The position numbers were made by a program, and so were the translations under genes. From a virus, in the IMG/VR virus record IMGVR_UViG_3300030333_004878, positions 1-31,413 of that record: a stretch of DNA of 31,413 nucleotides; one strand, 5' to 3'. Of the stretch, positions 13,590 through 21,194 are shown piece by piece; the first letter of the stretch is position 1, and each line of letters begins with the position of its first letter. Under the pieces are notes generated by a model. That model had not been told where the DNA came from. It saw only the letters and a program-made list of their open reading frames with translations, and made no database searches.

Positions 13590-14419
13590 TAGAAGAAATT
13601 CAAGTACCTCATCCTTATCAGTTAAGTAATGAAGATTATGAGGCTGAAAAGGAAACATTAAATACTGGTTATTCTGCTGATTATTTATCTTGGTCTGTTT
13701 GTTGGGATAAGCTAAAACAGCTTTATCCTACTGCTGTACATGAAAAAGTAGTATATAATTACGATGGAAAGCCAATCTTTGGGATTATGATGCCAGATGG
13801 CACTATGGAAGTTCATTGTAGAATAACATATGAAACGCCTGATGGTAATACATATACTCATAATGAATATTTAGCCGTTAGAGATAAGCGAAATCAAGCA
13901 TTGAGCAATCCTAATTCTGCACAAGTAGAAAATACTTATCGTAGAGCTTTGGCTAAAGGAGTTTCAACATTAACTGGCTATGGTATTAGCTTGTGGATGA
14001 ACGAAGACCTCCGTGAGATTATGAGAACAGAAACTCGTATGGATGGCAAACAGCCTCAAGAAGGTGAAATAACAGTTGACCAAAATGTAAAGCTTGATAA
14101 GCTTATGAGAGACCCCAAGACGACACCTGCTGATAAGGAACGTATTAAGGTCTTAAAGGAAAATGACTGGAAAGTAGATGGACATATTATAACTGAAATT
14201 ATAGCAGAGACTCTTATAAAAGATGTTGAAGCTGGAAGACAGAATAATATGAAAGCTACGAAAAAGCAAGTTAATGATTTAATAGAAAAGATTAAAAGCG
14301 ATGATAATGGGTTAACAGACGATATTCGTGGAAAAGCTATTAAATACTTAACTGATAAATCAAGAACAAAAGGCGAACTTACAGCCTTAACTGTCAAATT
14401 AAGTCTAAAGGAGGACTAA
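13586..14419 (+). CDS. DUF1071/Sak3-type single-strand annealing protein
   Basis: The start is TTG 13586 (overlapping the upstream TGA), decided by GGAGGAG five bases before it; the next in-frame ATG is deep in the domain. The 277 residues contain SADYLSWSVCWDKLKQLYPTA (about 29-49), a TYTHNEYLAVRDKRNQAL strand-helix, and ENTYRRALAKGVSTLTGYGISLWMNEDL (about 112-140): the signature order of the DUF1071 group of Rad52-like annealing proteins (Sak3 class). These coat single strands and anneal them during phage recombination. The C-terminal 100 residues are basic and helical (RTKGELTALTVKL end). It is followed directly by the SSB candidate. Confidence 0.82.
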   Translation: MIEEIQVPHPYQLSNEDYEAEKETLNTGYSADYLSWSVCWDKLKQLYPTAVHEKVVYNYDGKPIFGIMMPDGTMEVHCRITYETPDGNTYTHNEYLAVRDKRNQALSNPNSAQVENTYRRALAKGVSTLTGYGISLWMNEDLREIMRTETRMDGKQPQEGEITVDQNVKLDKLMRDPKTTPADKERIKVLKENDWKVDGHIITEIIAETLIKDVEAGRQNNMKATKKQVNDLIEKIKSDDNGLTDDIRGKAIKYLTDKSRTKGELTALTVKLSLKED

Positions 14420-15034
14420 ATGTCATTTACATTAGATAGGCCTGTTAATTCACAGGGAAAAAGCGATTGGCCTAAAGGTGTTTTTATTGACCGTATTAAA
14501 ATAACAGAAGTGGTTAATAAAGAAAGCTCCTGGAATGATTGCAATATACAAGTTACAGGAGAAGATGTTTCTGGTAAAAGCAAATATCCTAAGAAATTCT
14601 TTTTAGGTGGTAAACACAAAAAGGACGGAGATAAATTCGTTAATTGGGGTACTACCAAAAATGGAGTTAAAGGTGGAAGCTGGAAAGTAAGGGATTTTCT
14701 AATAGATTCTGGGGTTGAAAAAAGTTCAAATATGATTGAAACAGATGGAAGCCTTACGCAAGAAGTAATTGACGATTTAATTGGTCGTGAAGTATATATA
14801 TTGCAATATGAATCTAATGGAAAATATAGTCGTGAAACTTGGTTCTATTTTGCACCAGTTCATGGAGACAATCCTGTTAAGTACTTGCTAGACAAGTGGA
14901 ATGGTTTTGATGATAAGCCTGATAAATATCTTCATTCTAATAAAACAGAAATTCAGAATAAAAAGCTTAATACTATGTGGGAAAACCTCCCAGATAATAA
15001 AGCCAATTCTGAACTTGATGATATATTAAGTTAA
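14420..15034 (+). CDS. Single-strand DNA-binding protein candidate
   Basis: AAGGAGG lies six bases before ATG 14420, directly after the recombinase stop. The 204-residue protein is beta-rich with lysines and aromatic residues on strands (KSKYPKKFFLGGKHKKDG, GGSWKVRDFLID, YSRETWFYFAPVHG), then a linker, and ends NSELDDILS. An acidic tip of the DDI type is the hallmark of SSB C-termini that recruit partner proteins. Position after a Rad52-like protein fits as well. I did not recognise a specific SSB family, so an accessory recombination factor is possible. Confidence 0.5.
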   Translation: MSFTLDRPVNSQGKSDWPKGVFIDRIKITEVVNKESSWNDCNIQVTGEDVSGKSKYPKKFFLGGKHKKDGDKFVNWGTTKNGVKGGSWKVRDFLIDSGVEKSSNMIETDGSLTQEVIDDLIGREVYILQYESNGKYSRETWFYFAPVHGDNPVKYLLDKWNGFDDKPDKYLHSNKTEIQNKKLNTMWENLPDNKANSELDDILS

Positions 15035-15375
15035 TGGCTTTTGATTTTAGCAAAGTGCTAAGTCGAACTAATGGTACCAAGAGGCGTGGCAATACTGTCA
15101 TGCTTCTTGAGTTCCTTAAGAAAAATAGGGGACAAACTATTGGAAATCACGTTATTCAAACAAATGCTGTTACGTATTTAAATAATATGTATGGAAAAAC
15201 AGTTTCTCCAGATACCTTAAGTAGACTTTGGAGGAGCTTAAGAGAAGAATATAGTGATGATAAAAACAATTCTACTTTACATCGAAATGGTATAAGTGTA
15301 GTAGAAACAAAGGTTAACGGTTCAGTTCAAAAACATTATCAAATAGGATTTTCAGATGGCAATGGAAGATATTAG
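15034..15375 (+). CDS. Winged-helix-like small protein (113 residues)
   Basis: ATG 15034 overlaps the preceding stop by one base (TAATG), with no ribosome site of its own, so it is coupled. The basic protein has GNTVMLLEFLKKNRGQTIGNHVIQ, then SPDTLSRLWRSLREEYSD as a recognition-helix-like segment, and a two-strand wing (ISVVETKVNGSVQKHYQIGF). That is a winged-helix layout and suggests DNA binding, perhaps at an origin or promoter. No exact family is recognised. Confidence 0.55.
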   Translation: MAFDFSKVLSRTNGTKRRGNTVMLLEFLKKNRGQTIGNHVIQTNAVTYLNNMYGKTVSPDTLSRLWRSLREEYSDDKNNSTLHRNGISVVETKVNGSVQKHYQIGFSDGNGRY

Positions 15376-15559
15376 CGATATAGCTCAATGGGAGCATGTT
15401 GATATTGATTATCCAGCTATTTGTGGACAATGTGAAGAAGTATGTGAAGGAAATTCTATGGAAATTGATGGGATAGGTACATACTGTGCTTATGATGACG
15501 ATGGTTCAGTTTATGGTTGTTATTATGATGTTATGGAGGAAATCAATGAAGAAGTTTAG
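15356..15559 (+). CDS. Cysteine-rich acidic small protein (67 residues)
   Basis: AGGA seven bases before ATG 15356; a second ATG lies two codons later. The gene overlaps its upstream neighbour by 20 bases. The protein is very acidic with YPAICGQCEEVCEGN, YCAYDDDGSVYGCYYD: a CxxC pair plus three more Cys, which could bind zinc. No known family. It overlaps the next gene by 14 bases. Confidence 0.55.
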   Translation: MAMEDISDIAQWEHVDIDYPAICGQCEEVCEGNSMEIDGIGTYCAYDDDGSVYGCYYDVMEEINEEV

Positions 15560-15719
15560 AATACACGCACAAATGGGTAGTGACCTATATTGCGATGTTA
15601 TGGCTATATCTGTAGAAGATGTTCAATTTCAACTTGAAAATGGTATGATAGATGGTGGTTGTTTTACAGAAGATGAAAATTCAGGTTGGTGGGAATATGG
15701 TGCTATAGATGAACTCTGA
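15546..15719 (+). CDS. Small acidic protein (57 residues)
   Basis: GGAGG six bases before ATG 15546 decides this start; the longer open frame from 15486 has no ribosome site and lies inside the upstream gene. The product (MKKFRIHAQMGSDLYCDVMA start) looks like a two-strand/one-helix fold with ISVEDVQFQLENGMIDGG and ends WWEYGAIDEL. It resembles small beta-alpha-beta phage proteins without known function. It overlaps the primase-helicase gene by 11 bases. Confidence 0.6.
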   Translation: MKKFRIHAQMGSDLYCDVMAISVEDVQFQLENGMIDGGCFTEDENSGWWEYGAIDEL

Positions 15720-17571
15720 TATACGTATGGTAGAAGTGGCAACAGGACATGTGTCCAATAGACATCAAGCTGTTCTTCTTGAAAATTTAAATGATTATAT
15801 ATTTAAAAAAGAAGATAGAACGGAAACATACCATAGTTGGTATTTATTTGATGAGCAATTAGGTCAGCATATTAAAGCTACTGGGTCTATTCAAGGATTT
15901 AATGGAGTTTACTATATAAATAAAATTATTCTTGATTTTGACAAAAAGAATCTCACTGATGATGGATTGCTGGGTGCGGTTAGATTCCTTGTTAATACAG
16001 AAATGATAGATGATTTATCAATTGATGAAGACCATATTTTAATATGGTATAGTGGAACTGGTTTCCATATTGAAATTCCAGATTTATTTGGCTTTACCCC
16101 TTCCACAACCCTTCCTTCGACTGTTAAAGAAACTTTAACTTCTTTATTCCCAGAATGTGATTCTATTTATGATGGCGCTCGTATTATTCGTGCAAATTAT
16201 TCATATAATCAAAAACTAGGTAATTTTAAAGTTCCCTTTAATGTTGAAATGCTAAATAAATTTTCTATAGAAGAAATCAAAGAATCTTCTGCTAACTGCT
16301 CTAGTGATGAAATACGAGAAAAGGTTGATGTTATATATAAATTATGGTCTAATATAGAGCCATATTTAGGCGAATATATTAAACAACCATCTTATGATAA
16401 CAAAGCACCTACTACTGTTAGGACTGAATTTAAAATTGACCCTAATAGTGTAGTTACTTGTATGCAAACTGTTCTTGGGCAAACACCACCTGCTGGTGAA
16501 CGCAATGAAACAATGATGCGTATTGCATCTTGGATGAGACGAAATGGAATGCCAGAAAAGGTTGTTAGGAGTACGCTTTCTGATTGGTCGGGATTACCTG
16601 ATGAAGCAAAGAGATGTTCTCAAAGAGTTTTTGATGAAAAATATGAATATAGTTGTAGTGACTTTATTATGTCAAAATACTGTAAACCTAATTGTATTCA
16701 TTTTAAACACAAAGATTACAATTTAAATATATTAAATCCCTCTGATATGGAAGAAAAATATGAAGAGTTCATGATGAAGGACTTTACTAATATGGCTTTC
16801 AATTTTGCAGATTTATATGATATTGATTGTGACTTTTGGGTTTATCCAGGTGAATTAGTAATTGTTACTGGTAATACTGGCTTGGGCAAGTCTACTTGGG
16901 TTATGAATCTTGTTGCTAAATTAAATAATATGAGCTGTTTATTCTTATCTTTAGAGAACAGTTTTCATTTAACATTTAGGAGATTTGTTCAAATGACTGC
17001 CTCTTTAAGCAAAACTGATGTTATGTCTGCTTATCAAAAGCCCGCTCAAGGAGTTTTAAATTTAGAAGGTAAGAAAAAGCCAGAGTATTATAAGGCTTTT
17101 AAGCACATAAATATATTGTGCGAATCCCCTGAATTGAAAAAGCTTCAAGAAACTATTGCCAGAATGCAACCAAGAATAGTTGTTGTTGATACCACTGATA
17201 TGGTTTGGGTAAAAGGTGTTCAAGATGAGCTAAGCAAAATGAATGACATTATTAACGGATTAAAGTCGACAGCTCAAAGTCAAGAATGTATTATTATTGC
17301 TGTTCATCACATTAATAAACAAGCTATGCATGATGGTATCACAACAATTACTAGCTTAAAAGGTAGTACTAATGTTGTGCAAAAAGCAGATAAGGTATTA
17401 GCTATTAATGGTGAAAACAACGATAATTTACGTTCTTTACACTCTGAGAAAGCAAGAGATGATGGAAATATTAAGATAATGTTTGATTTTAATAAGAGAG
17501 ATATGACCTTTAATCAGAAAATTGATTCAGAAGGTTTTGTAGTACCAAAGAAAATAGAAAGCGCAGTATAA
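15709..17571 (+). CDS. Primase-helicase fusion: archaeo-eukaryotic primase plus RecA-fold ATPase
   Basis: A 620-residue replication protein. Residues 1-210 look like an archaeo-eukaryotic-type primase: metal motif LDFD (Asp76, Asp78), SGTGFH (115-120) as the nucleotide-binding SxH-type motif, and an Arg161 strand before a VPFNVE segment. Residues 250-335 include a Cys cluster (Cys303, 316, 325, 329; SDFIMSKYCKPNC) probably binding zinc. Residues 370-620 are a DnaB/RecA-like ATPase: Walker A GNTGLGKST (388-396), Walker B RIVVVDTTD (489-497), and IIIAVHHINKQA (528-539). It would make primers and unwind DNA in one chain. It starts within the end of the previous gene; ATG 15727 is an alternative start. 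No DNA polymerase is present in the window. Confidence 0.85.
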   Translation: MNSDIRMVEVATGHVSNRHQAVLLENLNDYIFKKEDRTETYHSWYLFDEQLGQHIKATGSIQGFNGVYYINKIILDFDKKNLTDDGLLGAVRFLVNTEMIDDLSIDEDHILIWYSGTGFHIEIPDLFGFTPSTTLPSTVKETLTSLFPECDSIYDGARIIRANYSYNQKLGNFKVPFNVEMLNKFSIEEIKESSANCSSDEIREKVDVIYKLWSNIEPYLGEYIKQPSYDNKAPTTVRTEFKIDPNSVVTCMQTVLGQTPPAGERNETMMRIASWMRRNGMPEKVVRSTLSDWSGLPDEAKRCSQRVFDEKYEYSCSDFIMSKYCKPNCIHFKHKDYNLNILNPSDMEEKYEEFMMKDFTNMAFNFADLYDIDCDFWVYPGELVIVTGNTGLGKSTWVMNLVAKLNNMSCLFLSLENSFHLTFRRFVQMTASLSKTDVMSAYQKPAQGVLNLEGKKKPEYYKAFKHINILCESPELKKLQETIARMQPRIVVVDTTDMVWVKGVQDELSKMNDIINGLKSTAQSQECIIIAVHHINKQAMHDGITTITSLKGSTNVVQKADKVLAINGENNDNLRSLHSEKARDDGNIKIMFDFNKRDMTFNQKIDSEGFVVPKKIESAV

Positions 17572-17747
17572 TGATTAAGTTGAATAAAGCAAAAACAGAT
17601 AAAAGTCGTTCAATACGCATGACTCTTTTATGGTTATTTCATTTAGATTGTGGTGTTCACTTTTTAAATGGTTATCATATCAATGCTGGTGTAGGCTTAG
17701 GGCCATGTGAAGTCTCAATGTCATTACATACATGGGATAAATGGTAG
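17571..17747 (+). CDS. Small coupled protein (58 residues)
   Basis: The ATG shares one base with the stop of the primase-helicase (TAATG), and the stop overlaps the ATG of the next gene. The product (MIKLNKAKTDKSRSIRMTLL start) is basic at the N-terminus and has LWLFHLDCGVHFLNGYHINA and two Cys. The overlap on both sides is the main support; there is no ribosome site of its own and no recognised domain. Confidence 0.5.
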   Translation: MIKLNKAKTDKSRSIRMTLLWLFHLDCGVHFLNGYHINAGVGLGPCEVSMSLHTWDKW

Positions 17748-17959
17748 TAAAAGTAAAAAAAATAAAGTTAACTAAAGAAGAATTAGCAGAGCTTGAAAAA
17801 GAAAATCTTTTTAGAAAAGGAGATAACTTTAAAAAGAAATTTGCTAATCCTCATTTTGATGTAGCTAATAAACTTTCCAATGATGCATATAGAAATATGA
17901 ATGGTAAAGATAAAAAGATACATCGTGGATATAAGGAGATGTTAAAAGATAATGAGTAG
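17741..17959 (+). CDS. Small very basic protein (72 residues)
   Basis: MVVKVKKIKLTKEELAELEK start, then a Lys-rich helix and a segment FANPHFDVANKLSNDAYRNM, ending KEMLKDNE. It overlaps both neighbours by 7 to 8 bases. The high Lys content suggests nucleic-acid contact; no family is recognised. Confidence 0.6.
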   Translation: MVVKVKKIKLTKEELAELEKENLFRKGDNFKKKFANPHFDVANKLSNDAYRNMNGKDKKIHRGYKEMLKDNE

Positions 17960-18254
17960 CCCTAGTAAACGTAAAGGGAATGCTTTTGAAAATGAATTGG
18001 TAAGCCTCGCTAAACAGTGGGGCTTATCAGCTCAAAGAGCTTGGGGCTCTAATGGTAGAGCTTTAGGTAAGCACGAAGAAGTTGATTGCATAATTGAAGA
18101 CTTAACGGTTCAAGCGAAACGTAGAAAGAAAATAGCATCATTTCTAAAGTGCGAGCATACCGATATAGTAGCTTTTAGAGAAGATAGAGGAGAAACTTAC
18201 GCTTTAATGCCAATTGATGTTCTCCTCATGTTAATGAAAAAACTAAAAGGATAA
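17952..18254 (+). CDS. Holliday-junction-resolvase-like nuclease (PD-(D/E)XK fold)
   Basis: A 100-residue protein starting MSSPSKRKGNAFENELVSLA: a KRKGxxFE start with Glu13 or Glu15 as first acid, a GSNGRALGKHEEVDCII strand with the metal-binding Asp (about 45), then LTVQAKRRKK with a Q-x-K in place of the usual E-x-K, followed by a helix and a short strand (TDIVAFRED). This is the motif order of archaeal Hjc-like and phage small resolvases, which cut four-way DNA junctions before packaging. The length is typical. The Q-for-E change appears in several phage members. It overlaps the previous gene by 8 bases. Confidence 0.72.
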   Translation: MSSPSKRKGNAFENELVSLAKQWGLSAQRAWGSNGRALGKHEEVDCIIEDLTVQAKRRKKIASFLKCEHTDIVAFREDRGETYALMPIDVLLMLMKKLKG

Positions 18255-18255
18255 T

Positions 18256-18600
18256 ATGTTAAGACTTGTCCAGAAACATAAACCATTATTAGATTTTGAA
18301 GATTTAGATGATGCTGAATTTAAATGGTTGGATTTAGGTAGAGTTACCTATGGATTAAGAAACGATGAAGGCTCTGTTCATGTTCACATGAAAATAGGGT
18401 ACTTAGTTGGAAATAGACCTGATTACCCAGGTGTTATTGTTAAGGTAATTGAAAAATACTATGGTGAAGAGTACGGTATAAGACATACTAGTCCTCACAA
18501 AGTAGAAAGTGTAAACTTTCATAAACCAAATAACTTATCTGATTTAATTGAAAGATTTTCAGGTGAGGACAAAAGAAATGGAGTTTTATATGGAGATTAA
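18256..18600 (+). CDS. Unknown 114-residue protein
   Basis: AAAAGG five bases before ATG 18256, two bases after the resolvase stop. The protein is alpha/beta with a strand-rich middle (SVHVHMKIGYLVGNRPDYPG, VIVKVIEKYYGEEYGIRH) and ends with SDLIERFSGEDKRNGVLYGD. No domain is recognised. It probably belongs to the same transcript as the resolvase. Confidence 0.65.
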   Translation: MLRLVQKHKPLLDFEDLDDAEFKWLDLGRVTYGLRNDEGSVHVHMKIGYLVGNRPDYPGVIVKVIEKYYGEEYGIRHTSPHKVESVNFHKPNNLSDLIERFSGEDKRNGVLYGD

Positions 18601-18886
18601 AACAGAAACTGAAGTTGTTGTTAATCATAAAGTTGGTGTATGGTTAACAATTGAAGAAATCAATACTTGTATTGAAAAATTAGTAAGTGAGACAGGTATT
18701 GTAACTGAATTTGAAAGAAAAATAGCGAGTGATTTATCTGTTATATTAAAGCAAGCTAAAAAAACTATAAAAGATATAGATGACACTCATCTTAAAACAA
18801 CAACAGTTGAAAAAGATGGTGTTGTAACAGAGGCTGATGTTATGACTGCTAATAGTGGAGCTTGTATATCAGGAAATTGTGATTAA
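18578..18886 (+). CDS. Unknown acidic protein (102 residues)
   Basis: The frame opens at 18548, but GAGG nine bases before ATG 18578 favours that start (ATG 18590 is also possible). It overlaps the previous gene by 23 bases. It starts with MEFYMEIKTETEVVVNHKVG, has two long helices (EEINTCIEKLVSETGIVTEF, LKQAKKTIKDIDD), and ends with a Cys-containing tail (ACISGNCD). No family is recognised. The next 216 bases to 19102 hold a structured element and no convincing gene. Confidence 0.6.
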   Translation: MEFYMEIKTETEVVVNHKVGVWLTIEEINTCIEKLVSETGIVTEFERKIASDLSVILKQAKKTIKDIDDTHLKTTTVEKDGVVTEADVMTANSGACISGNCD

Positions 18887-18990
18887 ATAATTGAGGTGTA
18901 TAATTTGTCTCTTTAACTTAATTAAAAATGAAAGGTCTATTTGTTATGTGGATTTTGAAATTTAAATTGATGTTGAAAGCAATTTATTTG

Positions 18991-19074
18991 CTGGTTGGCG
19001 CTAGCACCTCATACTTAAAAGTGAGGGCAGGGACACTAGAATTGGACTCTAAGAGCTTTTCGACCTTCCTGCCT
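18991..19074 (+). ncRNA. Stem-rich structured intergenic element
   Basis: CCTCA 19007-19011 pairs with TGAGG 19022-19026, and GGCAGG 19026-19031 with CCTGCC 19068-19073 (alternative use of one base). AGCAA/TTGCT sits just upstream (18978-18992). The interior has GGACTCTAAGAGC, close to CGACTCTCAAGAGT in the element at 19451-19542. The ribosome site of the next gene lies outside the fold. Confidence 0.45.
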
Positions 19075-19102
19075 GAACTGTAATTAAAACAAGGAGAATA
19101 AT

Positions 19103-19306
19103 ATGTGGTATTATTTTAAATCAATAATGGAAAATACAGTTCCATTTTTATTAGCTTGGGAAGCTTATGTTTTCTTTATGCTTATTTTCTTTTTAAGCAT
19201 TGTAATAAGGCTTAATAGAATGGAAAATAAAATACAAGCTATTTTAGACTACCATGAAATCACTGATTATGATGATGTTCCGAAGAGGAAAGAAATAATA
19301 TTGTGA
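19103..19306 (+). CDS. Small single-pass membrane protein (67 residues)
   Basis: AAGGAG seven to eight bases before ATG 19103. Residues 12-36 form one membrane helix (AWEAYVFFMLIFFLSIVIRL), with a short N-terminus and an acidic and basic C-terminal tail (NRMENKIQAILDYHEITDYD). It overlaps the next small membrane-protein gene by 4 bases. Small membrane pairs at the end of an early or late block are often lysis proteins (holin or spanin-like), but there is no endolysin nearby to support this. Confidence 0.6.
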   Translation: MWYYFKSIMENTVPFLLAWEAYVFFMLIFFLSIVIRLNRMENKIQAILDYHEITDYDDVPKRKEIIL

Positions 19307-19446
19307 TAATTGTTGATATTCCAAATTGGGTAGTATCATTTACGTGGTTTTCATTCGGCTGTTTAATGTTAGCTATTTCTGTTGGCATTGCGCTGTTTGT
19401 TTTGGTACTGTCTTTTGACGGAGTGAAGAATTATTTTTTAAAATAA
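19303..19446 (+). CDS. Very small membrane protein (47 residues), GTG start
   Basis: GTG 19303 overlaps the TGA of the previous gene (GTGA). The product (MIIVDIPNWVVSFTWFSFGC start) contains one long hydrophobic helix of about 25 residues (CLMLAISVGIALFVLVLSF) and a short basic end (GVKNYFLK). The overlap and the clean membrane helix support it; no strong ribosome site is visible, so it is probably translated by coupling. Confidence 0.5.
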   Translation: MIIVDIPNWVVSFTWFSFGCLMLAISVGIALFVLVLSFDGVKNYFLK

Positions 19447-19450
19447 AATT

Positions 19451-19542
19451 AAGGGGTTGGTTTCAACTGAGTCATAACAATAATATAGATTGTAGTTAAT
19501 TTGTTTCACGTAACGACTCTCAAGAGTTTTAACTAACCCCTT
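19451..19542 (+). ncRNA. Stem-closed three-way-junction element
   Basis: AAGGGGTTGGTT (19451-19462) pairs with AACTAACCCCTT (19531-19542): 12 consecutive pairs with one G-U. Inside are GAGTC 19469-19473 with GACTC 19515-19519 and ACAAT 19477-19481 with ATTGT 19489-19493; ACTC-TCAA-GAGT (19516-19527) is an alternative hairpin. It fills the whole gap between two small genes. Confidence 0.55.
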
Positions 19543-19565
19543 GATAAAAAAGAAGATAGCGAACA

Positions 19566-19871
19566 ATGGACTCATTAAAAGAAAAAATGAGTGGGCATTG
19601 GAAATACAAAGAAATAAATAGGTCTAAAATAAGAGACTTAATTTACTTCTTGGGCGAAGATTGGATTGATTACGGTGTATTGGGTAACGATTTAGTTATT
19701 GAAAAATATAAAAATGAAGCTACTAGTGCATATCAACCAAAAAGATGTAATGTTTGTAAGAAATATTGGCACATTACATTGGGTTACAATAAAAAGAAAA
19801 AGAAAGAATACTTAAGAGATTCTATTTTTAACAATACTCCTGCAATAAAAGAAAAATGCTGGAACTGTTAA
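19566..19871 (+). CDS. Zinc-ribbon-like protein (101 residues)
   Basis: ATG 19566, with only a weak GAAGATAG upstream. The basic protein starts MDSLKEKMSGHWKYKEINRS, has a helix and an ILGEDW-like acidic turn, and carries CNVC (about residues 60-63) and CWNC at the very end, about 35 residues apart. This matches the CxxC...CxxC spacing in the protein at 11084-11311, including a Trp after the first pair and the position of the second at the C-terminus, so the two may be distant copies. It is the last rightward gene before the convergent late block. Confidence 0.6.
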   Translation: MDSLKEKMSGHWKYKEINRSKIRDLIYFLGEDWIDYGVLGNDLVIEKYKNEATSAYQPKRCNVCKKYWHITLGYNKKKKKEYLRDSIFNNTPAIKEKCWNC

Positions 19872-19907
19872 TTTATTTTTTTTTATAGAACGAATATAAA
19901 AACGGTG

Positions 19908-21194
19908 TTAGTCATCTTGTGGCATTAAAGCTGGTGCTATAAATGGCAATAAACCAAGCTGAAATTTCTTACGAAGGTCAGACTGCACAGCATTTGGCAA
20001 TGTAGGCATTTGCTTTTCAAGCCATCCTATAAATCCAGCTCCTAGTTCTGGTCTAGAAGGGTCTATAGCTCCTTGCATTGCTCTAAGGTCTTTTGTTGCT
20101 TGACCTGCTCTTCTTATAACATCAAGAGACCTTACTGATATATTATTTGGGTCTCCTAATGTAAATAACTCTTCATAGCCAAAAGGAGGGCCAACATGTT
20201 TATTCCCAGTTAAGTGCGCTAATCTTTCTTGTTTTAAACCCAGCCTTATTGCTGATTGGTCATCTGGTATAATATCCCATAATCCTTTTTTATAAAATTC
20301 ATTCATTTGTTTTTGCCAGCCTTCCCAGCTTTTCATGGGATTTGCCATAAAAGCATCTCTATCTTTAAATGGTTCCATAAGCTTGGCTCTATCTACTGCA
20401 CTTAATAATCCAGCTTTAGTTTTTGCTCCATAATAACTTCCTGAATCAATTGTTTTTTGAGCATTTCTCATTAATTCATAAAATGTATAGTTAGGGTCTG
20501 CTTTAATCCCTTCTAAAAATTTTAATCTATCTGTCATGCCTCTACTAGAGGTTCTAGCCATTTCTCCCCATATACTTCCTTCAAAGGCTCTGCCACCTCC
20601 AGGTGTACCGCCAACTACTACATAAGACCAAGGTTTATCTCGTTGCCATCTTGCTACATTATCGTAAAAATCTCCCATATTATTAATAGTAACACTATAA
20701 TCATCAAGATGAGATACGTCATCAAAATCTGCATCAGCCATTCGAGTATTGATAAACCCATAAGAAATATTTTCTCTTGCTTTACCCTTTGCTGTTTTTG
20801 GAAGGACTGTTCCAAAATTAGGAACATCTATCTTTTCCATATGTAATAATGGTAAATCTGAAAAACCTTTTTCTTTTAAAATAGCTTGAGCTTTTTCTGT
20901 AGGAATTTGCTCAATAGTTTTTGTTTTAGGATTATAAACATTTTGGACATTTGGATTAAAGCGAGATGTTATTAAGTTTGTTTCAGACTTACTTTTTGGA
21001 GCCATAGAAGAGAGTTTTTTAATTATCCCTTTGCCTCTTTTTACTAGGCTTAGTAAGCTTTTTCCAGCTATAAAAGGATTCAATGCTACATCTGGAGCAG
21101 TTCCTGTTATTGGTTCGGGTGCTTTATTAAACCTAAGACGTTTTTCAACGTCTTCTAAAGATTTTTCCCATTTATGTTGATTGTTGTGTGGCAT
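19908..21194 (-). CDS. Unknown virion-block protein (428 residues)
   Basis: It follows the giant gene, overlapping its last 23 bases, and so is probably co-translated with it. The protein is basic at the N-terminus (MPHNNQHKWEKSLEDVEKRL), has a hydrophobic patch around residues 36-50, a beta-rich middle (ISYGFINTRMADADFDDVSH; SYVVVGGTPGGGRAFEGSIWG) with a Gly-rich turn, and a helical C-terminal half ending GLLPFIAPALMPQDD. I recognise no domain. Position and length suggest a second injected or internal virion protein that partners the giant one. Confidence 0.7.
   Translation of the reverse strand: MPHNNQHKWEKSLEDVEKRLRFNKAPEPITGTAPDVALNPFIAGKSLLSLVKRGKGIIKKLSSMAPKSKSETNLITSRFNPNVQNVYNPKTKTIEQIPTEKAQAILKEKGFSDLPLLHMEKIDVPNFGTVLPKTAKGKARENISYGFINTRMADADFDDVSHLDDYSVTINNMGDFYDNVARWQRDKPWSYVVVGGTPGGGRAFEGSIWGEMARTSSRGMTDRLKFLEGIKADPNYTFYELMRNAQKTIDSGSYYGAKTKAGLLSAVDRAKLMEPFKDRDAFMANPMKSWEGWQKQMNEFYKKGLWDIIPDDQSAIRLGLKQERLAHLTGNKHVGPPFGYEELFTLGDPNNISVRSLDVIRRAGQATKDLRAMQGAIDPSRPELGAGFIGWLEKQMPTLPNAVQSDLRKKFQLGLLPFIAPALMPQDD

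Noticed and set aside
14056-14397. Leftward 113-codon frame opposite the annealing protein
   Set aside because: It is the antisense shadow of a well-supported gene, with Ser/Phe/Leu-rich composition typical of such shadows.
18928-19083. Open frame of 51 codons (MKGLFVMWILKFKLM start) in the gap before the small membrane protein
   Set aside because: It has no ribosome site, lies across a stem-rich fold, and its second half has low-complexity coding character unlike its neighbours.
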